Origin: Anaerolineales bacterium
Lineage (GTDB): Bacteria; Chloroflexota; Anaerolineae; Anaerolineales; UBA4823
Length of the DNA: 47,539 bases
Direction of reading: 5' to 3'
Assembly (NCBI GenBank): GCA_022865865.1
Contig: JALHTN010000473.1
Span: 1-47,539 of the forward strand
The notes under the pieces are model-generated. The model ran no database searches, was not told the origin of the DNA, and saw only the letters and a program-made list of their open reading frames with translations. This document shows, piece by piece, positions 17,181 through 24,492 of this stretch. The translations under genes were made by a program, and so were the position numbers. The first letter of the stretch is position 1; the number at the start of each line of letters is the position of its first letter.

Positions 17181-17227
17181 GGGTAAGCGTCTATCCGGAA
17201 ATTAAGCTTCCGAATAGACGCTTACCC
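17181..17227 (-). promoter_or_regulatory. Long hairpin spanning the end and stop codon of rpmA
   Basis: The last codons of rpmA (17227-17208 on the minus strand) pair with the bases just after the gene (17200-17181): a 14-bp perfect arm, one U-G wobble and five more pairs, about 20 bp in all. The TAA stop lies in the 7-base loop. No U-tract follows, so it is more likely a processing, stability or attenuation element between rpmA and the L31 gene than a simple terminator. Confidence 0.7.
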
Positions 17228-17459
17228 GCTTGCGGCCATCGCGAATGCTCTCATATACGACGACCCCATCTGATTTTGCGAAAAGGGTGTGATCTCTACC
17301 CAAGCCGACGTTGCGCCCTGGTTTGATCTTTGTGCCGCGCTGGCGAACGAGGATATATCCAGAGAGTACCTGCTCACCGCCATACACCTTGACACCTAAT
17401 CGTTTTGATTGGCTGTCTCGCCCATTGCGACTCGATCCGCTACCTGTTTTATGAGCCAT
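17202..17459 (-). CDS. rpmA: Ribosomal protein bL27
   Basis: An 85-residue large-subunit protein near the peptidyl transferase centre. It starts [20 protein letters not shown], the canonical bL27 N-terminus without a cleavable leader, followed by LGVKVYGGE and GRDHTLFA. The ATG at 17459 has GGAGG in place; a longer frame to 17492 lies inside rplU and is not used. It overlaps the rplU end by 11 bases. Its 3-prime end forms one arm of a long hairpin. Confidence 0.97.
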   Translation of the reverse strand: MAHKTGSGSSRNGRDSQSKRLGVKVYGGEQVLSGYILVRQRGTKIKPGRNVGLGRDHTLFAKSDGVVVYESIRDGRKRVSVYSEA

Positions 17460-17787
17460 TTTTTCCTCCAGATTTCTCTTCAATCGAACCAATCCGCAAA
17501 CGTGTATACCGCTGGCGGTGACCAGTCTTTACACGGTAGCGTACTCTTGGTTTGTATTTGAATACGACGATTTTGGGACCTTTGACCTGTTCTTCGACAG
17601 TGGCAACAATTGTTACTCCCTCCAGGTATGGCGTTCCGACCGAGATTTTGTCACCTTCCGAGATCAAGAGCACTTGATCCAGATCGACTTGTTCGCCAAT
17701 CTCTGCCTGGAAACGATCAACTTCAATCGTTTCGCCTTCCACGGCTTTATATTGCTTGCCACCATCTTCTACTATGGCGTATTTCAT
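17449..17787 (-). CDS. rplU: Ribosomal protein bL21
   Basis: A 112-residue large-subunit protein. It begins [20 protein letters not shown] and continues through [20 protein letters not shown], the usual bL21 RNA-binding end. The ATG at 17787 has GGAGAGGA upstream. The frame stays open to 18129, but that extension has no ribosomal homology and contains the promoter, so it is leader DNA. First gene of the rplU-rpmA-L31 operon. Confidence 0.97.
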   Translation of the reverse strand: MKYAIVEDGGKQYKAVEGETIEVDRFQAEIGEQVDLDQVLLISEGDKISVGTPYLEGVTIVATVEEQVKGPKIVVFKYKPRVRYRVKTGHRQRYTRLRIGSIEEKSGGKNGS

Positions 17788-17811
17788 AAATCCTCTCCAA
17801 TCTTCACTTCG

Positions 17812-17855
17812 CCACACAGCCCGCGCTATTTCCCAAGCTGAGCGCCGGTGTGTGG
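17812..17855 (-). promoter_or_regulatory. Structured rplU leader hairpin
   Basis: On the minus strand CCACACA (17855-17849) pairs with TGTGTGG (17818-17812), and inside it GCGCT (17845-17841 region) pairs with AGCGC (17827-17823 region), leaving a 13-base loop. It ends about 25 bases before the rplU ATG. A second hairpin (GCCCCGGC with its complement, one wobble, about 17880-17903) lies at the mRNA start. Such a leader is a candidate for feedback control by a ribosomal protein. Confidence 0.55.
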
Positions 17856-17907
17856 GGAAGTTGGGGATACACGGTATCGCCCCAGCGTTTTTTGCCGGGG
17901 CCGCATT

Positions 17908-17936
17908 ATTATAACGAGGAACCAGATCTGTGTCAA
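17908..17936 (-). promoter_or_regulatory. Consensus sigma-70-type promoter of the rplU operon
   Basis: A perfect TTGACA (17936-17931) and a perfect TATAAT (17913-17908) are separated by exactly 17 bases on the minus strand. The predicted start is near 17901, giving a leader of about 113 bases to rplU. This is the strongest promoter by sequence in the window. Confidence 0.93.
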
Positions 17937-18155
17937 CCAGATTCCAGGATTGCTCTTCCTGCTGGGTAACGCTTTTGAAAGGTAGGAGATGGCTTTCCCA
18001 TGGTATATTGTTCTCAAGTAGAGCAGATCTAATTTGTTTCTCCGGGCTTCCCATCCTGCTTGAATTTCCGAGATTGGTACGGTTCTTGAGAGCACGGCGG
18101 TGAGAAGCTTCTGGCGGGGAGAATTGCATAGTTAAGATGGTTCTTCATTATTGAG

Positions 18156-21100
18156 ATGTCCTTGAATTGCTCAAATTGTGGCTTTCATAATCCAACAGGA
18201 ATGCATTTCTGTGGTAAATGTGGGACTTCATTGTCTGGAGATAATGGTTTCAATCCTGAAGGTTATTCCAGTACACCAATATCAGAGTTAGGCGTTTTGG
18301 TCGGTTCTGATTTGAAACAGCGTTTTCGCAAGGCAGGACTTGAATCCGCTGGGCAGCGCCGAACTGTGACCGTACTATTTGCCGATTTATGCGATTACAC
18401 CGGATTGAGCGGGCAGTTGGATGAAGAATCATTGTATGAGATCATCCAAAGCTATATTCATATGTTAGCAGAGAAAGTCTACCAGTTTGAAGGAATGGTG
18501 GATAAAATCACTGGGGATGGATTAATGGCATTGTTTGGTGCCCCCATTGCCCTTGAGAATCCTGCTGAACGGGCTGTACGGGCTGCCATTGAGATGCAAT
18601 CGGGGCTTGAGCAGCTCAACAAGGACTTTGAAGAAAGTTTGGGGGAGAGGCTGCAAATGCACTGGGGTCTCAATCGAGGGTCAGTTATTGTGGGAGGCAT
18701 TGGATCTGACTTATTGATTGATTATACAGCGATCGGTGATGCGGTCAATCTTGCCAGACGCCTGCAGGAAGCAGCCCCAGCGGATACTATCTTGGTCAGC
18801 GAAAGCGTCTTCCAAACAACCCAGGCACTGATTGATTACCAGGTGGTGACTGACCTGGATTTAAAGGGATACCAATCTGGTGTAGACGGTTACCAAGTAT
18901 TGGGGATAAAAACCCAACCTGACCAGGTCCGCGGTATTCAGGGGTTGCATTCCCCCATGGTTGGGCGGCAAGCTGAATTAACGCAAGTATCCCAAGCTTT
19001 AGAAGATATGCTGCAAAATCAGCGGGGTCAGATCGTGACTTTGATTGGTGAAGCCGGGATCGGGAAGAGCCGATTGACTTCCGAATTTAAATCCTGCCTC
19101 AATCTGAGCCATGTTACTCTGCTGGAAGGGCAAAGTTTGACCTACCGCAAGTCTGTTTCCTACTGGATCTTTCTTGAAGTATTGCGAAATTTCCTTGGGG
19201 TTTCTCCCGGGACAAGCAGGCATGCAATTCACGAAAAGCTGCTGGCGAAGGTAACCCAGTTGATGGGACCTGAATCCAGCAGCGTGCTGCCTTATTTTGA
19301 GAAATTGCTCAGCTTGGAGCCTTCCGATCCAATAGCCTCACAGCGATTGAATTATTTGGATGCCGAACAATTGCGTCAACAAAACTTCATTGCTGTACGG
19401 AATTTGCTTTTAGCATTGGCGGATCAACAACCACTGGTATTAATTCTAGAGGATTTACATTGGGCAGATGAAACCTCATTGGATTTATTATCTTTCCTGG
19501 TCGAGGCGATTGATGATCGATCAGTGATGATTTTGGCAATCACCAGGCCGATTGTGGAAGATAAACTGGAAGAAATTCTGGAACTATCCCAACAGCATTT
19601 AAAAGAATGCTGTTCCGTCATCCACCTGGATTCATTGTCAGAAGAACAAAGCGATGAACTGCTATTTGGTTTACTTGATATGCCAGATATGCCTGAGCAA
19701 ATCCGGTCACAAATAGTAATTAGAGCCTCTGGAGTACCCTTCTATATCGAAGAGACTTTGCGCATGCTGATCGACAAGCAAATATTAGTACTCGAAGGCG
19801 AGAGCTGGGTGTTGGATTCAGAGGTCAATCTTGACCTTGAAGTTCCGGATAACCTGCAAGATTTGATTCTGACCCGGTTTGACCGATTAACCCCTATTCA
19901 GCGCAACCTACTGCAAACCGCGTCTGTCATTGGCAGAGAATTTAATACCGAACTGCTGAAATTAGTGTTGAATGATAGTGATAAAGTTCAAATGAACCAG
20001 CTGCTATCCTCATTAGAGGAGAAAGCGTTCATTTTCCCAGCACCGGAACAAGGATATCAGGGTTATCTTTTCCGTCATGTGCTGACATCCGATGCAGTTT
20101 ATCGGACGCTGTTGCGCAGGGATCGGAACAGATTGCATGGCCTCGTTGCGAAATCTATTGAGCAGGTTTACGAACACCAATTGGAGAGTCAGGTTGAGGT
20201 TTTGGCCGGCCATTATCTGCGCAGTGAATATCTAGAGAAAGCCCTGCATTATCTAATCCTCGCGGGTCGCAAATCTGCCCGGGAATACGCGAATCTACAA
20301 GCTCAACGGTATTTTGAGGAAGCTAAGAACTTGCTCCCTGAGACCGAGCACGGTGTGGAACAAGCCTGGCAAGTTTGGATGGGTCTTGGAGATGTACTGG
20401 TTTTTATCGGTGAGTATGCTGGAGCTCGCAACTGTTACCACGAAATCGTTAATTCCAATATTAATTCGAGCGATAAAGTTTCTGGTTTCGAACTGAACGT
20501 TGTTTATCGCAAGATCGCCATCACCTTTGAGCGACAGGGGGAATTTGACCATGCTCTCGAACAGCTTGAGATAGCTAGCGAAACACTGCCCGCGGCTGGA
20601 AATTCTTCTCCAGTTGCCAAAGCTCAGATTCTAAATGATAGAGGCTGGATATTATTTTTAAGGGGAAATTTCCAAGAAGCACAAACAACACTCCAAACAG
20701 CATTGGATTTAGTAATGGGGAGTGAGGAATTAAGTGTTGTTGCATCCATCAATAATCGCTTGGGTGCGGTATCTTACCAATTAAGGGAATATAAACAGGC
20801 TGCTCTTTATGTTAGAGAAAGCCTGGAATTGAGAAAAATACTGGGGGATCTATCTGGAGAAGCCCGTTTGTATAATAATTTGGGATTACTTGGATTGATG
20901 TCGGGTGATCTGCTCGATGCGGAGGCAAATTTCTACCAGAGCATCGCTCTGCTTGAAAAAGTTGGAGATACAGAAGGGATAGCTCTGGCAAATATAAATC
21001 TCGGATTAGTTAAATATGATCTCGGTGATTATGAATCGGCTCAGCATCATCTTAAAACAGCAATAACTATTTCGCAGAGAATCGGTCACCGATTCTATCT

Positions 21101-21635
21101 AGGTTTGGCAGATATGTATTTGGGAAGGTTGGAGAGTGCTGGAGGGGGGTATGAACAGGCTGAAGAATTATTAGATGAGAGCCAGAAGATTTTTGAAGAG
21201 CTGGGTGCTCAAGATAATCTGGTCGATGCGCTCTGCTATCGGGCTGAAAATTATTTGGCTTGGGGGAAAACCGAAAGTGCAAATCAATGGAGCATCCTGG
21301 CGAGGTCTCGGTTAAACGATGAAGGTGCTGATTTAACGGGTGATTCTGTACAATCTGGGCGTGTACATCGTTTGCAGGGTTCTATTGCTCGCCGGCAAGG
21401 AAATCTAGATCAAGCGGACCAGTACCTGCAAGAAAGTGCTGATATTTTCCAGATTGCCTTGGAGAAATTAGAATCTGCTCGCACTGCGTATGAAATGGGT
21501 CTCCTGGCACTTGACCACAATAAACCAGCGAGTGCACAAAAACACTTTGGACATGCAAAAGAAATCTTCATTGAGGTTGGTGCGGAAAAAGAATTAGAAC
21601 GGGTCGATGCGCATTTAGAAGCAACCACCGCATGA
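18156..21635 (+). CDS. Class III adenylate/guanylate cyclase - ATPase - TPR protein
   Basis: A 1159-residue soluble regulator. Order: zinc ribbon (Cys5, 8, 19, 22); class III nucleotide cyclase domain about 70-250 with metal-binding Asp77 in VLFADLCDYTGL and Asp121 in VDKITGDGLMALFG; an AAA/STAND-like ATPase from about 265 with Walker A GEAGIGKSRLT (298-308) and Walker B VLILEDLHWAD; then from about 690 a long series of tetratricopeptide units (for example ARLYNNLGLLGLMSGDLLDA and ALANINLGLVKYDLGDYESA). Likely makes cAMP or cGMP in response to a ligand or partner held by the TPR part. No membrane segment. The start has no good Shine-Dalgarno sequence. Family well known; signal unknown. Confidence 0.92.
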   Translation: MSLNCSNCGFHNPTGMHFCGKCGTSLSGDNGFNPEGYSSTPISELGVLVGSDLKQRFRKAGLESAGQRRTVTVLFADLCDYTGLSGQLDEESLYEIIQSYIHMLAEKVYQFEGMVDKITGDGLMALFGAPIALENPAERAVRAAIEMQSGLEQLNKDFEESLGERLQMHWGLNRGSVIVGGIGSDLLIDYTAIGDAVNLARRLQEAAPADTILVSESVFQTTQALIDYQVVTDLDLKGYQSGVDGYQVLGIKTQPDQVRGIQGLHSPMVGRQAELTQVSQALEDMLQNQRGQIVTLIGEAGIGKSRLTSEFKSCLNLSHVTLLEGQSLTYRKSVSYWIFLEVLRNFLGVSPGTSRHAIHEKLLAKVTQLMGPESSSVLPYFEKLLSLEPSDPIASQRLNYLDAEQLRQQNFIAVRNLLLALADQQPLVLILEDLHWADETSLDLLSFLVEAIDDRSVMILAITRPIVEDKLEEILELSQQHLKECCSVIHLDSLSEEQSDELLFGLLDMPDMPEQIRSQIVIRASGVPFYIEETLRMLIDKQILVLEGESWVLDSEVNLDLEVPDNLQDLILTRFDRLTPIQRNLLQTASVIGREFNTELLKLVLNDSDKVQMNQLLSSLEEKAFIFPAPEQGYQGYLFRHVLTSDAVYRTLLRRDRNRLHGLVAKSIEQVYEHQLESQVEVLAGHYLRSEYLEKALHYLILAGRKSAREYANLQAQRYFEEAKNLLPETEHGVEQAWQVWMGLGDVLVFIGEYAGARNCYHEIVNSNINSSDKVSGFELNVVYRKIAITFERQGEFDHALEQLEIASETLPAAGNSSPVAKAQILNDRGWILFLRGNFQEAQTTLQTALDLVMGSEELSVVASINNRLGAVSYQLREYKQAALYVRESLELRKILGDLSGEARLYNNLGLLGLMSGDLLDAEANFYQSIALLEKVGDTEGIALANINLGLVKYDLGDYESAQHHLKTAITISQRIGHRFYLGLADMYLGRLESAGGGYEQAEELLDESQKIFEELGAQDNLVDALCYRAENYLAWGKTESANQWSILARSRLNDEGADLTGDSVQSGRVHRLQGSIARRQGNLDQADQYLQESADIFQIALEKLESARTAYEMGLLALDHNKPASAQKHFGHAKEIFIEVGAEKELERVDAHLEATTA

Positions 21636-21690
21636 GGCACGAACAATTCAATTGATAGCAAAACTTGCGGAGTAATCAACACACCGAATT

Positions 21691-21723
21691 GAAAGCGGGC
21701 TGGGAATTTCCCAGCCCGCTTTC
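21691..21723. terminator. Palindromic two-way terminator
   Basis: GAAAGCGGGCTGGGAA and its exact complement meet at a minimal loop, a stem of about 14-16 bp between the convergent cyclase and subtilase genes. T-runs are short on both sides (CTTTC), so termination may be helped by stem strength alone. Confidence 0.75.
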
Positions 21724-21780
21724 ATCATCGACAAATTTGCTTCCCAGCAAAATTTATCGGTAAATGGTTAGTTCGTTTGA

Positions 21781-23568
21781 TCATCCATCGAAATCAACCC
21801 AATCGCCGGTCCAAGGGCCTTCTTGAATTTCCGCTCCATAAGGAGTATATCCGGCTATACCTTGATCGGGGAAAGAACCAGCCCAGGCTCCATCGTGACC
21901 GGCCCAAGCCCCGTAACCACCGGCCCAAGCCCCATATCCGCCCGCCCAAGCCCCATAACCACCCGCCCAAGCCCCATAACCACCTGCCCAAGCGCCATAA
22001 CCACCCGCCCAAGCCCCATAGCCACCTGCCCATGCTCCATAACCGCCCGCCCAAGCCCCGTAACCACCCGCCCAAGCCCCATAACCGCCTGTCCAGGGAC
22101 CATATTCACCAGCCCAGGCCCCGTATCCACCAGTCCAATCTTCGTATTCCCCGCGTAAGCGAAATTCTCCACTTGCATCATCAAAATATGTCCAACCTTC
22201 GAAATGTTCATCACCCGCCAAGTCTGCCCAAATATCCAGCCCTGCATTCGCAGTGCCGGCTACATCAGCAAAGACTGCATCTGGTCCATTTACCCGCCCA
22301 GCTCCTTGCTGCCACATGCTGTACAGTGCTTCCGTGGTCTCAACATTTACCCATGGTAAAGCAGTGACCATCAGGCGATATTTAACTTCATCCGGGGTCA
22401 AATCTGGATTGTGGGCCAAAGTGAGAGCTGCGAGTCCCGAAACTACTGCAGATGCCTGTGATGTGCCAGCCATCCAGAAATATTTATGCGGCAGCAAACT
22501 TTCAGGGTGTTCCTCCGACAGCGTGCTGTGTTTGGCTATCGTTGATACCATATGGGCACCGGGAGCCAAGACGTCTGGTTTTGTAAAGGCATCCAAAGTT
22601 GGACCAGCAGCGGAAAATGGTGCCAGATAGTCGTCGCTCCAGTCCTCTGGCGTGTGATTATCGGTGAAAGCACCCACAGTAATCACATAGGGATTATTCC
22701 CGGGAACACCAATGGTCATCGGTTCTGCACCACCATTTCCAGCTGCAACAACCACCGTGATACCGTTTGCCCAGGCTTGCATGACCGCCTCGTTGAGGGG
22801 GTCAAACCAGTAAGGAACTTCTGCGTTCGAAACAAGCGAGAGATTCATTACCCGGATGTTGTATTCGTCTTTGTGGTCAATCACCCATTGAATGCCAAGG
22901 ATGACGTTCTCATAATCACTGTAACCGAACTCATCAAGAACCCGCACCCCAACCAGACGCACTCCGGGGGCGACCCCATTCCATTCATCGTCTAGACCTT
23001 CTTGAGCATTGGCGATGATTCCAGCGATATGAGTTCCATGACCATGAGGATCGCGCGGAGAATTGCTGCCCTCTACAAAATCTACCCAGGCAGCGATCCG
23101 ATTAAGCGGGACACCATTGACTTTGTTCAGCAAACCAGGATGGTTGCTTAACCCCGTATCGACTACAGCTACTGTGACACCTTCCCCGGTAACACCAGCA
23201 TCCCAAACCAAATCTGCCCCGACTAAATCCGGATAATCACTGGCAGGAGCTGGATTGCCTTCTTTTCCGTTATCGGTCGTCTCGACCGAGGCATTGGAGG
23301 AAATAGCGCTGATCTCGGGTTCGCCACGCAGCTTCGACACAGCACGAACGGGCAAAATAGCACCCAGGCTGTTGATCACATTCAATTCTGAAGTAACTTG
23401 GCCCCCATAGTTTGTAATCAAATTCGCAACAGCATCCAAATCCGTCCCCCTGACGATGAATGAGCCCATCTCAGACTGAGGGGCAGGGGCGACTGCTGTG
23501 AATGAAACCAGCAGGATCAATGCCAGGATGAGACCGGAGTACCGCGTGATTGAGTTTTGAATTTTCAT
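21781..23568 (-). CDS. Secreted subtilisin-like serine protease (S8) with Gly-Ala-Trp heptad tail
   Basis: A 595-residue exported protease. Residues 1-29 are a signal peptide (SGLILALILLVSFTAVAPAP); 33-95 look like an inhibitor/propeptide domain; the catalytic domain has Asp137 in AVVDTGLSNHP, His177 in PHGHGTHIAG, Asn278 in VVAAGNGG and Ser370 in MAGTSQASAVVSG. After about 440 comes an acidic linker and then, around 475-565, about 12 copies of a seven-residue unit GAWAGGY with variants such as GPWTGGY and DWTGGY, ending in a short acidic tail. No sortase motif or final membrane helix is seen. The ATG at 23568 has AGGAGAAA upstream; a longer frame to 23634 would run back into the riboswitch. 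Expression is predicted to depend on c-di-GMP. Confidence 0.92.
   Translation of the reverse strand: MKIQNSITRYSGLILALILLVSFTAVAPAPQSEMGSFIVRGTDLDAVANLITNYGGQVTSELNVINSLGAILPVRAVSKLRGEPEISAISSNASVETTDNGKEGNPAPASDYPDLVGADLVWDAGVTGEGVTVAVVDTGLSNHPGLLNKVNGVPLNRIAAWVDFVEGSNSPRDPHGHGTHIAGIIANAQEGLDDEWNGVAPGVRLVGVRVLDEFGYSDYENVILGIQWVIDHKDEYNIRVMNLSLVSNAEVPYWFDPLNEAVMQAWANGITVVVAAGNGGAEPMTIGVPGNNPYVITVGAFTDNHTPEDWSDDYLAPFSAAGPTLDAFTKPDVLAPGAHMVSTIAKHSTLSEEHPESLLPHKYFWMAGTSQASAVVSGLAALTLAHNPDLTPDEVKYRLMVTALPWVNVETTEALYSMWQQGAGRVNGPDAVFADVAGTANAGLDIWADLAGDEHFEGWTYFDDASGEFRLRGEYEDWTGGYGAWAGEYGPWTGGYGAWAGGYGAWAGGYGAWAGGYGAWAGGYGAWAGGYGAWAGGYGAWAGGYGAWAGGYGAWAGHDGAWAGSFPDQGIAGYTPYGAEIQEGPWTGDWVDFDG
21878..22133 (-). 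repeat. Tandem 21-bp coding repeats (GAWAGGY heptads)
   Basis: About 12 head-to-tail units of 21 bp, each encoding one heptad. Central units are nearly identical at DNA level (for example gcccaagccccataaccacc on the plus strand) with mostly synonymous changes, while outer units have drifted. The unit length equals seven codons, so copy number can change without breaking the frame. Confidence 0.92.
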
Positions 23569-23585
23569 TCTGTTTCTCCTAGATA

Positions 23586-23613
23586 GCAAAAAGGCCTGGG
23601 ATAACCAAGCCTT
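23586..23613 (-). terminator. Terminator of the c-di-GMP riboswitch expression platform
   Basis: On the minus strand AAGGCTTGG (23613-23605) pairs with CCAGGCCTT (23599-23591), nine pairs with one wobble, followed by TTT then G. It ends about 20 bases before the subtilase ATG. The left arm GGCTTGG can instead pair with CCAGGCC just at the 3-prime edge of the aptamer (about 23656-23650), an antiterminator candidate. Confidence 0.75.
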
Positions 23614-23655
23614 AGATACGCAGACAATATACATGTCAACGATCTCGGCGGCCTG

Positions 23656-23738
23656 GCGATCATAACCATCACATGAATGGTCTTAGACCCATGGCTTTGC
23701 GTCCCCAGCTTTCACCGGGTTTGCCTTTATCGGATCGC
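23656..23738 (-). promoter_or_regulatory. Cyclic-di-GMP-I (GEMM-I) riboswitch aptamer
   Basis: Read on the minus strand, the closing stem GCGATC/GATCGC (23738-23733 with 23661-23656) encloses the conserved core of the class: GGCAAACC, a GUGAAAGC tetraloop hairpin, GGGGACGCAAAGCC, GGGUCUAAG and a second hairpin with the arms ACCAU and AUGGU. The order and spacing match GEMM-I RNAs, in which the GNRA loop docks into a receptor in the second hairpin. A promoter lies immediately upstream and a terminator downstream before the subtilase gene. Confidence 0.93.
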
Positions 23739-23742
23739 TTTG

Positions 23743-23772
23743 ATTTTAGCATGATCGGGGGGGGCAAGTCAA
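23743..23772 (-). promoter_or_regulatory. Promoter of the riboswitch-subtilase transcript
   Basis: TTGACT (23772-23767) and TAAAAT (23748-23743) are 18 bases apart on the minus strand. The predicted start near 23736 coincides with the first base pairs of the aptamer closing stem. Confidence 0.75.
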
Positions 23773-23973
23773 TTATAATTCCCTATCAATCTTGCAAGTA
23801 TAGAAAATATTACAAAATTAATTACAATACACAGTGCTGGAGAAGATTTCCTGGCTCATGTCAGACTTGATTGTGTCTGTGATGGTTATTTAATGTTGTT
23901 CGGTATGTGGGAAATGTGAAAGAGACTCACACCTGGATTGATCAGTGAATCATAAAATCAATGGATACAGATA

Positions 23974-24171
23974 TCAGGAATTATCACCCTCAGTCTGGAT
24001 GGCTTCAAGGCGAAATTTCTCTGCTTGAATTTTTTCATCCAGCAGGTCCATTTCTGCAATCAAGTTGGGTGGAATTGAGTGGGCTGGCATCCGAGCTTCG
24101 AGCTCTGCCAACATTGCCTCCAGTTGTGTGATGCGTTTCATTATCTCCATTATTTCGTCAGATTTGGTCAC
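23974..24171 (-). CDS. Small coiled-coil protein
   Basis: About 65 residues, almost wholly helical and highly charged: two predicted coiled-coil segments (DEIMEIMKRITQLEAMLAEL and LIAEMDLLDEKIQAEKFRLE) around a short PAHSIPPN turn. I choose the GTG at 24171, which has TTGGAG six bases upstream; a TTG at 24183 would lie inside that site. Function unknown; the shape suits a helical hairpin that binds another protein. Confidence 0.6.
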   Translation of the reverse strand: MTKSDEIMEIMKRITQLEAMLAELEARMPAHSIPPNLIAEMDLLDEKIQAEKFRLEAIQTEGDNS

Positions 24172-24492
24172 GCGCAGCTCCAAGCATGAACAATTAAACT
24201 CTGGACCACCGAAGATTTCCAGGGTGATCGGCTTGCTTCGATGCGTTGATACTGGTTGTTAATTGATGCTGATTATCACCTATTGTACTGACAAAATACA
24301 TTTTGTGAAAACTCCTGCCGAGTGGTAAACTATAATTCGTGTGTGTTTTTACGCACACCCAGTTTGTGAAGTTAACTTCCCATACTTGGTTGAACATCAA
24401 TTAGCGAGTCCCTTAAATTCCCTGGACTACTGTGCCAGGCAGTTTAGGGCGCTAACTAAGCAAGCATAATAATATCGATTGAGGAGGTCAGG
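24172..24492. other. Intergenic region upstream of ppdK
   Basis: About 320 bases without a gene between divergent genes. A TATAAT at 24331-24336 on the plus strand is a -10 candidate for ppdK, with only a poor -35 (TTGTGA at 24303, 22 bases away). It would give a leader of about 150 bases. I recognise no riboswitch in that leader. Confidence 0.35.

Noticed and set aside
17788..18129. N-terminal extension of the rplU frame to 226 residues
   Set aside because: The extension has no ribosomal likeness, holds a consensus promoter and hairpins, and the ATG at 17787 has its own Shine-Dalgarno sequence.
21878..22133. CRISPR-like or satellite repeat
   Set aside because: Units abut without spacers, are a multiple of three bases and lie in frame within a clear protease gene.
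21777..22367. Plus-strand 196-codon frame rich in His and Pro
   Set aside because: It is the antisense of the 21-bp repeats in the subtilase tail and has no ribosome site.
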